From positions 1,010,479-1,074,478 of the forward strand of contig WFMF01000017.1 in the NCBI GenBank assembly GCA_011033025.1: a stretch of 64,000 nt of DNA, written 5' to 3'. The translations under genes and the position numbers were made by a program. The notes under the pieces were generated by a model. It worked only from the letters and a program-made list of their open reading frames with translations. It had not been told where the DNA came from and ran no database searches. This document shows, in pieces, positions 33,611 to 44,655 of the stretch (position 1 is the first letter of the stretch; each line of letters begins with the position of its first letter). The DNA comes from Beroe forskalii (taxonomy: Eukaryota; Ctenophora; Nuda; Beroida; Beroidae).

Positions 33611-34202
33611 AGTTAGCTTTTCAATTAATTAATTAATTTATCTAATACGCTCCTAATTGTGAGCCCAAAGAGCGATATCAGTCATGCAAAAAAATAAACA
33701 CATCTAAAAAACTACATTATAAGACATTTAATGAGCTGTCTGACCCTTTCAAACCTAAAACATGCAACTTATGCAATTACAAAATAATAAATTAGCTTAA
33801 TAACTTTAAAGCATTGGAAAGTTATGACCATAAATGCAAGGTCAAATAACTAATTAAAATTATAGATTAACTTATTCAATACTATCTATACACAGAAAAT
33901 TATCATCAAAATCTGATTGGGCACATATATGTTTTACAAGAGAATTGAAGCTATTTTTAACCTTCTTATCTTCACTGAACAAAAGTTTGAGATAGAAATT
34001 GACTCCCCAAAAGTGGGAATTTTAGGTGACTGGAGATGGAAACAATGTCTTTGACTCTATCTATAACATCTGAATGAGGCTCGATTGATCATTGAATAGG
34101 GGTCATTTTTTACAATAAGATGAACATCTCTTTTGATATACCTATCCCACAAATGGCATCTGTATTCATGGATTTCGTTTTTGTTGTAATATAAAGCATT
34201 GG
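33611..34202 (-). pseudogene. LINE-X 3' end (C-terminus, UTR and (TTAA)n tail)
   Basis: This is the downstream part of minus-strand LINE-X, separated from the rest by the LINE at 34217-37725. It encodes LYYNKNEIHEYRCHLWDRYI just beyond the 14-bp duplication, then decays. It ends in an AT-rich 3' region and a TTAATTAATTAATT tail at 33620-33640, next to the RT module it inserted into. Confidence 0.55.
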
Positions 34203-34216
34203 TTGGGATTTCAATT
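34203..34216 (+). repeat. 14-bp target-site duplication, left copy
   Basis: TTGGGATTTCAATT here and at 37726-37739 flank the plus-strand LINE exactly. Confidence 0.9.
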
Positions 34217-37200
34217 GAAAATCAGGATATCAAACTAGGTACACTACTGAAGAATGACAACAATTACACCACATCACCTACAGAAACCATCAATACACTA
34301 GCAGACGAATTGCTAGGCAAAGAAACAGATATCAGAACAGAAATCCTGAAAGCAGATCCAAAACGGCAACCTAACTATGAAAAAATATTCAGCCCAGAAA
34401 GATGGAATAAAGCAATCAAAGAACTGAAGAAAAATAAAACCCCAGGAAGGGACGGAATTACGAACGAAATGATCATAGAAGGTAACAACATAATTAAAGA
34501 TGAAGTTATTAAAATATTCAAATCATGTCTGAAAATAGGACATATACCGAAAATATGGCAAAAAGCCAACGGTACTATACTTGCCAAACCGGGAAAATCG
34601 GACTACACTAAACCTAAATCATATAGAATAATCACACTATCATCGAATCTATTGAAACTAATGGAGAAACTTATACTATGGCACATGCAAGAAGACCTCA
34701 AAATTGAGGAAAGCATAAACAAAAATCAATACGGCTTCAGAAATGGTCACTCCACAGATACAGCGGTCCTAAAACTGGTCCAGAAAATAGAAAACGCTCT
34801 CACCAAACCAAAACACCATGCATTAGGAATCTTTCTAGACATAAACGGAGCATTTGACAACCTCCCCTTCACAGCAATTAAAAAAGCCCTTGAGAAAACT
34901 CAAGCCAAGGGTCATATCTCAAACTGGATAACATACATGATAAGTAATAGATTCATGACATTAAAACTAGCGCAGACAGAAGTAACAAGACACATCCCCA
35001 AGGGATGTCCCCAAGGAGGGGTCCTCTCTCCTTTCCTATGGAATCTAGTACTTAACGACTTACTTAATCACTTCAACAGCACTAATGACTTACAAGCCTT
35101 TGCTGACGACCTAAATCTTCTAATTTGCGGAACAGATATCCCAACTATTTGGGGAGTGGCAGAATATAAACTGAAAGAGATAAATAACTGGTGCACAAAA
35201 AACGGTCTAGAACTATGGCGCAGTTGCATGGGGGGTAGACATCTCCAAAAGAAACTTACAACAGCTCAACAGAATTCAACATCTAATCTCAACTCTAATA
35301 ACAAACTCACACAAAAGCTCAAGCCACTAAATACAATGCTCGATCTAGAACCGATCGAGCTTTTCCTAGAGAAAACAGCACTTCTCAGGGCAATCAACAT
35401 TAAAGCTGAAAACCACTGGATTCATGATAATCCAATAGATAGAGACAAGCTAACAACTATGGAAAAAATAAATAAAAAACTTAAAAAACACCTTCTACCT
35501 TATCAATATCTTAAACCTAACAAAATGAGACCAAAAAACATATTAGAAACAAAATATAAAAGTGATATTCAAGAAGAAAAGGCTTTCAAAGTTGATCCAC
35601 ACTCAACTATAAATGTATTCACCGATGGATCAAAGAATAAAGAGGAAGAAACAGGCCTAGGTTACATAATCATAAATGAAAAGAATAGCAGTTACAATTG
35701 TTCAAAAGCAGAATCACTTCACCATTGTCACAGTATACCAAGCAGAAAATATTGCTTTAAACGAAGCAGCTCAGAAAACTACTCACAGAAGAATTAACTA
35801 ACGAAATTATTAACTTTTACACAGACTCTCAAGCTCTGGTAAAAACTCTTCGGAAAAGGAAAAATGACAATATCTTAATTCAACAAACACATACCCTACT
35901 TAATGAGCTAGGCAGCAAAACAAAAGTAATCACGTAAACTGGATACCAGGACACAAAGGACACGAAGGTAACGAAACTGCAGACTACCTAATAAGTTAGG
36001 AGCCAAAATGAAACCTCCCATTTTCCACAAACACCCAATAAGTACAGCCAAACTATCAGAATGCACGTTAAACTAAAAATAACTCAAGACTCTCGAGCTG
36101 AAGCACCGATGAGCAAAAGCATTTGAACCTTGATACTCTACTAACTCAAATGATAATAACTTCAAAAATTGGGGAATATAGTGACTAAACTCAGTAGAAA
36201 GAGATTACAACTCTGACAAAAATTATCACAAACAGAAATTGTCTTAATTACAACCTATACAATATTGGCTACTCATACACAAAGACTGCGAGTACTCACC
36301 AGAAGAAAATGAAAAGAAAATTTCAAGGAATATAGAAGAAACAGCATCACATCCTCCTTCAGTGTCCTGCTTTCTCAAAACTAAGGCAACAAATCTACGG
36401 AAAAACTGAACTCTCTATAGAGACTTAAAAAGAAAACCTGTAAGGAAAAACCATCAAGGACGATCAAACTCTCTTGAAAGATCTAAAGTCCTGGAGACCA
36501 AGGAAATACAGCAAATGGCAACTCTCCCAACAGAAACAGAAAAGGAAAAGAACATAAAAAAGATGCATTACTCACAAATAAAAAACCGGCCAAAAAGTAC
36601 AATTTCTTACACATGAGAATTAGACTCTGTCAATATCTGTGAACACGACAATCATACCCCAAAAACTAATCAAAACCATCGATACATCATCAAAACACAA
36701 ATTTACATCATCAAAAGTCAATCTAACCTAACTCCAGCCTCAACTAAGGAATAAAATTCATCCCAGCTTCAGTTTGCCTACAAGCTGTCATTTAGGTTCC
36801 ATTTCCCAAGAAACTTTGTACCAATTCCTCATGCATCCAACAGAAGAACAGATAGCTATCACAGCACCCCATTCTCAGACAACTCTATAACAATTGGAAC
36901 ACATATGACCCACTGTCTTTGGTTAAAACAGCTTCGATTTTGGGTATATTCGCCATGAAAGGCCTAACGAATATCTAGTGGCAGAAAAAAAGCATGATGG
37001 CAGTCGGCATAAAATACTTAATACACAGGAATATCGATTCATTGTATACACAACTCATCTACAACATCACAGAGGCAATACAATACTAACTTTGGGTCCA
37101 AACTAAGGCCCATTCGTCCCATTTTCAAATTTTTACACTTTTGGCGAAACATCATAATATACCTTACAGAAATCCTCTACATTGTGACCAAGACCTTAAA

Positions 37201-37725
37201 AGAACATCCAAACCAAAAAACAATTCTAACCTTGCGCTAAAAGCCGTACTTGGCGTGGGAATTCCTCAATGCTATAGACCACTCCTCTACTGAAACATCA
37301 AACTCAGTTCATCGACAAATAAAATTCCTTAAACAGACAAAACAAAACAAAAACCAAATAAAGGGATGTCCTCTGTTCACCCAAGAATAAAAAAACATGA
37401 TATGGGACATTCTTTCCCATTACCTGTCCGAAATTAAAGAAGAATGGGAGGGAGAAAATTTGGTTACTTCATCTCCCAAAAAACAAACCATTATTCAAAC
37501 TCAAGTTGAACAGACAGATCTTCACTTGAGCTGGGGCCATTGGGTCTATTACCCAATTGGAGATTATATTTAAGCGAACAATACTCCGTATAGATATCTG
37601 TCCTCTACTAGAGTATTAGTTATGCCAACATATCAATAAACCATGACCGTTGCCTCTCAGACTATGAGGGTGTAATAAATGGCACAGCGCCTCCGCGGAA
37701 GCGCATTTTACCTACCTACCTTACC
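34217..37725 (+). pseudogene. 5'-truncated LINE with RT and RNase H (I-group type)
   Basis: The coding strand is A-rich. RT landmarks are WNKAIKELKKNKTPGRDGI, PKSYRIITLSSNLLKLMEKL, NQYGFRNGHSTDTAV, GIFLDINGAFDN, IPKGCPQGGVLSPFLW and QAFADDLNLLICG. After NGLEL the frame jumps to a later region (YGAVAWGVDISKRNLQQL in another frame), so about 80 codons of the thumb are deleted. An RNase H domain follows: NVFTDGSKNKEEETGLGYII, FYTDSQALVKTLRKRK and NWIPGHKGHEGNETADYL, with frameshifts near 35250, 35775 and 35938. A Cys/His tail (HLLLQCPAFSKLRQQIYG) lies near 36360. The 3' end is GCCTCCGCGGAAGCGCATTT plus a CCTACCTACCTTACC tail. It has no ORF1 or endonuclease, so it is a truncated insertion. Confidence 0.88.
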
Positions 37726-37739
37726 TTGGGATTTCAATT
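37726..37739 (+). repeat. 14-bp target-site duplication, right copy
   Basis: TTGGGATTTCAATT, identical to 34203-34216. Confidence 0.9.
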
Positions 37740-40733
37740 AGTGAAATGGCATGAGTTGATTTTGACACAGTGAATGATTTGTCAGGATTGGCTGACTTTT
37801 GTCTCATGATCATCATCCATTGTAGAAATTTCTTCAAATCTGTCACTTGATGATAATATTGACTGTTAGGAAAAGATTCTGTTGAAGTAAAGAGAAGTTA
37901 CAGAGTCGTGCTGGGCCAGAGCTTTTAGAATGAACTTGTTAGTAATCTCCTGGACAAGGATTTCAAGGGGTGGAATTCCTGTGAGAATTTCACCCAGCAT
38001 TTTTGAAAAATGGAACTGAGATCCTGTTATTTTGAGTATTGCTCTGGCAAAAAGATCCTTAAATTTGTCAATTCTTTTTGTAACCATATAGGAGCAGCAT
38101 AAAGAATCTTTGTGAGAACAACAGTCTTAAAGAGCAATTGAAGACTTACAGAATTCAATCCTCTCTTGCGAGATGTATTGCAAGACATTTTGTTCCAGGC
38201 ATACCAACAGTTTCTAAGTACTAAATTAGCATGATTGACAAAGTTAAATCCCTCATCAATGGTAACACCAAGAACTTTGCTCTTTTTGGACATAACTTAG
38301 GGTTTCACCACCCATTTTGATAGTTGGTATGATGTTGCCTTGTGCATCAGCCTCTTTTACTGCTCTTGTTTTTAGCACTACGATCTCTGTTTTGTGTTCA
38401 TTACAGTTGACAATCAATCGCCATTTGGTGCACCAATCATAGATATAATCACAGACTTTCTGCATTAATGTCACACACTCTGAGATAGTCTTTGCCACAA
38501 CAAACACACTGCCATCATCTGCATACTTGAAACAATTGGTGGATTCCCTGATATCATTTGGCATGTTTCCAGTTTTCAGTAGATCTGCAATATAAATTAT
38601 GAACAGCAGGGGCGAAAGAACAGCTCCCTGAGGTAGACCAAATAGCTTACAAAGTCTTGAAACACCAACATACGAATTTACTTTGAGTTTAATTGTCCTT
38701 TTTGTCAACATTACCGTAAATAACAACCTTAAAATTGATCCCAATTCCAATTTTGTAGAGCTTGTTTATCAAGCATGGAATTGAAATATCAAAAGCTTTT
38801 TCAAAATCGATAAACAATATGAATGCTTCCATTTTCTGCCGTTTTGCTTCCTCAAGTGAAGATACCATTTTGTATAGATATCGAGAAGTGTTACAGTTGG
38901 GCATGAAACCTTCTTGGTTATCATCTATAGTATCCTCCATATTGCAGAAGTTACGAATACGCTTCTCTAATATCCTTTCAAATATCTTGCCAACATATGG
39001 AGAGATAGTAAGTGGTCTATATGAACTTGGGAGTAAGTATGATGTCTTATTTGCTTTCCTGATGAATGTCACTAGGGAGCTGGACCAAGGCCATGTACCT
39101 GACTCTAAACATTTGTTGAACATCTTAACAAGAAATTCAAGGCTGCCAAAACCTAAGCATTTAAGCATTTTTGGGTGTATATCATGTCCATCTTTTGATT
39201 TGTTGCAGCTGTTTTGCGCTTTGATAGATTGCTGAACTTCAGATAACACAATTTTCTCATTCAAGATAACTTTATCATGATCTGGGCAATCAACATATGA
39301 TGTATTATTAAAGTTGGCATTCTTGATGTGTTCCAGTTCTTCTGAAATTTTGGCAAAGTGAGCCTCATCAAAAACTTGTTGATTAAGATGTTTACCAGAA
39401 AAGAATGTCTCATACAGGATATTTTCTTTGTCTTTATCAGAATGTGCTACTGCTTCAGTTCCATCATCATGAGAAATACTGCCAATAAAGTTTTCATCCT
39501 CAGATAAAAAGTAACTTCTGTAGCGTTTCCAGAACAAGATGGAATCTTTTGTATTCAGTCCTTCAAGCTGTTCATGAACCCAATTGTTTTTTTCTTTTAC
39601 TATTGTTTTTTTGAATGTATCTTTTGCAGATTCATAAATCTTCTTATAGTATGGAGTTGATTTTGTCAGATAATCAGACTGGGACTTTCTTAATTCATTA
39701 GAGAGGGTTGTGAGATTGTCACTCCAGTAAGGCTTAGAGTGTTTGCATATTCTTTTATGAGGAATGAATATTTCTGATGCTTCTTTTACTGTATTAAGGA
39801 AAAAACTATACATTTCTTCTGGAGTTTGGTCGAGATTGCCATTGATGTATTTACTTAGAATAGTATTCATATATGCTGACCAGTGGGACCAATTTGCTGA
39901 GTTATAATTAAAAACCACCTGGGATAAGGATTTGTTCTGTGAATTAGATGCATTCTTGTACGAAAAATGTCTGATTACAGGGAGATGTCCTCTTTGAGGG
40001 GCTCCAGTGAACAATTCATGAACATCAACATCATCAATCCATGGCTGCCCAATATTGCTGATAATATTCCCAAAAGCAAGGCAGAGGTCAATCACACTTC
40101 CACCAGTTGATGTTACAAAGGTGTTTGTTTCAGGAGCTGATAATTCACATTTTTCTTTGGCTAAAAATTCCTTTAGAACTCTACCTCTGGGGTTGTCAAG
40201 AGAGTCTGCCCACATGGTACTCCTAGCATTGAAGTCTCGAATATCAACATTCCTACAATCTTGGCCTTTTCACAATAATTCTTGGCTTCCTTGATATTTG
40301 AGAGAAGTTTTGTCAATCCAAGAGTGGATGAAGCATCAGGGTTGCAGTATGCAGATGCAAGTAAAACTGGTTTAGATTCAATCATGACTGAAGCATACAC
40401 TATATTTATATCAGGATCTTCCAACTGAGGGATATGTTGAGGATGAAGGGTATTGCATACAGAGAGTGAAACTCCTAAACTGCTAAGACCAGCACAATAT
40501 GTAGACATCCCTGTAATGATATCAATTGGCAGAGCTTCTTTCTGTTTTATTTCTTGAAGGGCTAGAACTTTAATGTCCCTTTTGTCACAAAAACGGTCCA
40601 ATGTGGTTTTAACATGCCTTGATAAGCCATTTATATTTATTTGACACATAGGGATATGAGTAGTTTCAGAATTCATACTGAGCCAGTTGTTGAATATGGG
40701 CCAATTTTTCCTGGTACTTTGGACAAACGTCAT
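37740..40733 (-). pseudogene. LINE-X ORF2 (endonuclease and reverse transcriptase)
   Basis: Reading the minus strand from 40733, the endonuclease begins MCQININGLSRHVKTTLDRF, with ALQEIKQ and a frameshift near 40225 before RDFNARSTMWADSLDN. The usual SDH box is RGHLPV, so a catalytic residue is lost. The RT follows: SYRPLTISPYVGKIFERIL, FILFIDFEKAFD, GLPQGAVLSPLLFIIYIADL and KYADDGSVFVVAKTI, which keeps the YADD box. Frameshifts lie near 38720, 38290 and 38070. The thumb and tail encode KILYAAPIWLQ and ILKITGSQFHFSKMLGEILT, then GIPPLEI. The element continues at 33611-34202 across the nested LINE. Its clade was not assigned. Confidence 0.82.
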
Positions 40734-40753
40734 GATCTAATGCAGAATGACAT

Positions 40754-41158
40754 CTATTTGCTACCTATGCAGTTAGGGCACTTATATTGGGAAATGTCCC
40801 CTGCTGAGGCAATGAGGCAGTCTGAAAGCTCATGAGCCTGTGAACAAACAGGACATACCTTGTTTTTCTTTGGACACCATATTCTAGTGTGGTCAAACCC
40901 ATGGCAGTTGAAGCACTGAGTTACTGAATATTTAGGCTTAAAAGCATCTACTTCATAGTGACTATTGACAAGAAATACCCCTTTTTCCATAGCAAGCATC
41001 CTGTCTTCCTCACAAGGGAATGTGATCATAACTGTAGGTCTTTTGTTCTTCATCTTATCCACAAATCTTCTGACAATGATCTTATCACTCCAGTTAAACT
41101 GCTGTTCTATCTCAGATTTCATGAAATCATCTGACAAATCAGAATCAACATCCCTCAT
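40754..41158 (-). pseudogene. LINE-X ORF1 C-terminal part (zinc knuckles)
   Basis: Encodes NWSDKIIVRRFVDKMKNKRP followed by a CCHC knuckle, CFNCHGFDHTRIWC (C-x2-C-x4-H-x4-C), a second Cys/His cluster CPVCSQAHELSDC and a final CPNC. This is the RNA-binding end of a LINE ORF1. Its upstream half lies at 41960-42346, on the far side of a nested CR1/L2 fragment. It is expected to form ribonucleoprotein with the element RNA. Confidence 0.78.
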
Positions 41159-41161
41159 GAT

Positions 41162-41955
41162 AATAATAATAATAAGTTATATTTATAATTTATGGTGGCA
41201 CAACTTCTATCACACTCAGGTGTGCCACAAAAACATAACTGTCAAGATTACATAAACAGTGGTCAAGTATGTTAAAAATGCTAATCAGATTCATTAGGTC
41301 AAAAATTCAAGAAATAAAATTATACCTAATTTGCACTGTTTAATGAACAACAACTAAATGGATATCTAATGTTAACTAATGTTCTTTATATGTTTCTAAA
41401 AATAAATGAGTCTTCAAAGCAGTTTTGAAAGCTACAATATCAGAACAGTGCTTAACATGTAAGGGTAGCATGTTCCACAACTTAGGCCCAGCCTTCGAAA
41501 AACACCTATCACCATAACTAGTGAGCATCTTAGGTTCCTTTAATTGCACATTTGATCCCAAAATATTAGCATAATTCAAATCTGATGAAAGATATTCTGG
41601 ACCGAGACTGTTCAAACACTTGAATACTAATAAAAGTATCTTGTATGTAATCCGTTGCTTTCACGGAAGCCAATGAAGTTCATTTAGAGTGTTGCCTACA
41701 TGATCGTGTTTGTAGAGTCCAACAACACTCTTTGCAGCAGCATTCTGTATCCGCTGAAGCTCTGATAGTGTGTCTTCATTAATACCATAGAGCAAGGCAT
41801 TGCAGTAGTCGAGTTTGCAGGCAACAAGGCTATTGATTATGAGTTTCACTTGGTCTGTGTCAAACAAAAACTTACGCTTATTGATGTTGCGCAGCATTCT
41901 GAAAGAGTCCTGTTTAACTCGGGTTACATGATTTTTGAAGCTCAGACTTTTTAAA
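41162..41955 (-). pseudogene. CR1/L2-like LINE 3' fragment nested in LINE-X ORF1
   Basis: The minus strand encodes the tail of an ORF2: SFKNHVTRVKQDSFRMLRNI, then KLDYCNALLYGINEDTLSEL, QRIQNAAAKSVVGLYKHDH, LNELHWLP, and GDRCFSKAGPKLWNMLPLHV near the end. It finishes with a (TAA)n microsatellite at 41159-41178, the expected 3' tail. It is 5'-truncated to about 0.8 kb, with one frameshift or stop near 41650. Together with the ORF1 halves on both sides it shows a clean retrotransposition into LINE-X. I could not define the target duplication. Confidence 0.8.
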
Positions 41956-41959
41956 ACTG

Positions 41960-42346
41960 TAGCTAATGTCTTGTTTTGCTTGCCATCATCAATTGAGAAA
42001 AATTCTGGTTTCCAATTTTTGGGGTTTCTAATTCGATAAGAAGGCTCCCATGCCTTGTTCTCTTACAATGAACTATTTTGACCTTGCTGAAGTGCCTATT
42101 GAATTCTTTTTTTGTGTCTTGAGCTTTCTTTACAAATTTATCATATGACACAATATTATCAATTGCAACAGTTTTCTGTGGATTACAAAGATTTGAAGCT
42201 CTCTTACTTGGATCTAACACATTTTGTCCTGGAACTGGCTTGCTTACAATTGGTCTTCCTGGACCTTTATTCAATACAGAGCTAGTCATCTGCCTCTGCT
42301 TTGAAATATCTTTTGACTGAGGAGATGGTGTTGGGGGAGCAGTTAT
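41960..42346 (-). pseudogene. LINE-X ORF1 upstream part
   Basis: Encodes ITAPPTPSPQSKDISKQRQM and, further on, FSKVKIVHCKRTRHGSLLIE, the start of an RRM-like fold as in other LINE ORF1 proteins. It continues at 41158 after the nested fragment. Its N-terminus is cut by the CR1 element beginning at 42347, so the first six codons of the open frame are foreign. Confidence 0.65.
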
Positions 42347-43103
42347 AAACTTACAACACAACACGTATTAAATTAACTAACTGAGGACCCTGAAATCCAT
42401 ATCCTGAGACCACCTTAACCTGACAATTTGCTGTGTTTCCTTTTGAAAAATAAAGGGTGCAATGACTCAGGAAGAGGAACCAAAGGAGAAGATTGATGAG
42501 TCCTCAGATCCATTACAGGTCGATGTCAGTAATGTCCTGGTTTCAAAACCAATGAAAGTACTGCTGTCAAAGTTCAACTCACCCTCATCATCTACATCTT
42601 CATCAGATACACCTACAATCATGGCACCCAACATCATTGTGAATGGACATTGTCATACATGTGAGTGCTTGATTGATGTTTTGACCCATGCAATTCAATG
42701 TTATGGCTGTAAGAATTACTACCATGCCATTGGTTGTAAGGATGATTCAGGTTGTGTGGCTTCCAGCTCCTCTTTTACTAACCACCTTTTGCCCGCTGTT
42801 AATAAAACAAGGGGATTTGAAAAGAAGTTTGGGTGTTTCTTCTTTTTGTGCAACTATTGTATTACAAAGAAAGAGGAAATTGCCACTGTTTCACAAAATG
42901 AACGTGTTGATATTCTGGAAAGAAAAATTGATGCAATGCAGACTGATTTCAAAGATGAATTGGCTGAATTGAAATCATTGCTCACTGAGATTGTGCAACC
43001 AAAACCCTCTGTGCCTCAGGTTCAAGTTTCTCCATTTGATAAAGCTCAAAATCCTTGGAATAATAAACAGAAGGTTGACAATCTGAGACATATGATGGTT
43101 ATT
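42347..43103 (+). pseudogene. CR1-like LINE-Y copy 1, 5' part (ORF1 with PHD-like finger)
   Basis: The 5' end is AAACTTACAACACAACACGT, identical in design to copy 2. ORF1 starts at ATG 42462 (MTQEEEPKEKIDESSDPLQV). It has a Cys/His cluster of PHD type: CHTCECLI, CYGCKNYYHAIGC and LCNYC. A coiled-coil-prone stretch (ERVDILERKIDAMQTDFKDE) and a linker follow. The frame ends at MVIK, exactly where copy 2 is inserted. The protein resumes with KKDGEGKSVDKSQLEKACVD at 47778. PHD fingers in ORF1 are documented for CR1-like elements. Confidence 0.85.
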
Positions 43104-43218
43104 AAACTTACAACACAACACATATTAAATTAACTAACTGAGGACCCTGAAATCCACATCCTGAGACCACCTCTACTTGACAAATTGCTGTGTTTCCTTT
43201 TGAGATATAAAGGGTGCA

Positions 43219-44629
43219 ATGAATCAACAAGAGGAATCAAAGGAGAAGGTTGAAGAGTCCTCAGTCTCATTACAGGTCAATGGCAATAATGGCCTGGTCT
43301 CGAGACCACTACAAGTAGTGCTGCCAAAGTTGGACTCCCCTACATCTTCATCAGCAGCTTTGACCCCCACAGATGTGATTCCAAAGATTTCTGCACCCAA
43401 CATTATTTTGGATGGACATTGTTTCACATGTAAGTGTTCAATTGATTTGTTGACTCATGCCATTCAGTGCTATGGTTGTAAGAACCACTTTCATGCCATT
43501 GGTTGTGATGATGATGCAAGCTGCCAATTCCTCATTTACAAATCACATTTTACCTGCAGTTAATAAAACCAGGGGATATGAAAAGAGATTTGGGTGTTTT
43601 TTCTTCTTGTGCAATCATTGTATGACAGAAAAGGAGAAAATTGCCACTGTCTCTCAGACTGAGCGTGTGAATATTCTTGAGAAGAAGATTGATGCAATGC
43701 AATCTGATTTCAGGAATGAACTGGTTGAAATGAAAACATTGTTAACAGGAATTGCACAACCAAAATCTTCACTGACTCAGGAAACTCTGCCTGCATGTAG
43801 TAATTTGTCTGATACTACTCAAAACCCTTGGAATAATACTCAGAAGGTTGATCAGCTCAGACACATGATGGTCATTAAGAAAGATGGTCAGGGCAACTCA
43901 GTTGATCAGGCTAAACTTGAAAAGGTTTGTGTCGATGATGGTGTGGGTGTATTGAACAAATTTCAGCTGAAAAAATCGGGTGATACTGCTCTTATTCTGA
44001 AATCTGGAGCTGATGCAACAACTTTGAAAAACAAAATAGCAAATCAGTTGCCTCAACATTCAGTTGAGAAAGTTTCAGCAAAGACTCCAACCATAACTGT
44101 GGTTGGTCTGACAAGAGAATATGGAAAAGATGAACTTTTAGATATGATAACAAAGCAAAACAGTGGTATAAAGGCCCTTTTTGAATCAGATTTATCAATG
44201 GAAGACAGAAAATTTGACATTGTGGCAGTCATTCCTCTTAGATCTAAACCATCTCATTATAAGGCTATCATTCGTGTCAGTAATGTCATAAGGTCAGTTT
44301 TATAAAAACAATCAGATAAGGTCTATATTGGATCTCAGCCTGTCTGCAAGATTTATGATAACTTTTATGTTCTGCGATGCTATAACTGTCAGAAATTTGG
44401 GCATCACAGCAAGGACTGTGATAGTGCAGCAACATGTGGTCATTGTGCAGGCACACATGAAACAAGGAATTGTTCTGTAAAGGCTGATCCACTAACATCA
44501 TCATGTGTTAACTGTGTTCATGCTGGAAATGCAGAGCATAAACATGCTGCAAATGACCCCAACTGCCCTCAACTTGTTGAGCATCAGACAAAATTAAAGA
44601 AGACCATTCCTTTTTATCAACGAACATAG
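43219..44629 (+). pseudogene. LINE-Y copy 2 ORF1 (PHD-like finger, RRM-like domain, zinc knuckles)
   Basis: Starts MNQQEESKEKVEESSVSLQV. The order of parts is a PHD-like finger (CFTCKCSI, CYGCKNHFHAIGC, LCNHC) and a helical segment (ERVNILEKKIDAMQSDFRNE). A domain with TPTITVVGLTREYGKDELLD and FDIVAVIPLRSKPSHYKAII follows. Zinc knuckles come last: CYNCQKFGHHSKDC, CGHCAGTHETRNC and CVNCVHAGNAEHKHAANDPN. It is broken by a frameshift near 43525 and a TAA at 44303-44305, where copy 3 has a sense codon (RSVLSKQSDKV). About 470 codons in all. It would bind LINE RNA; the role of the PHD-like finger is unknown. Confidence 0.85.
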
Positions 44630-44655
44630 TCAGACCTAACATTAATGGTAAAACT

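Noticed and set aside
42462..44305. Host PHD-finger protein genes in tandem
   Set aside because: The PHD-like ORFs continue into RRM and CCHC segments and are followed by endonuclease-RT, so they are LINE ORF1s.
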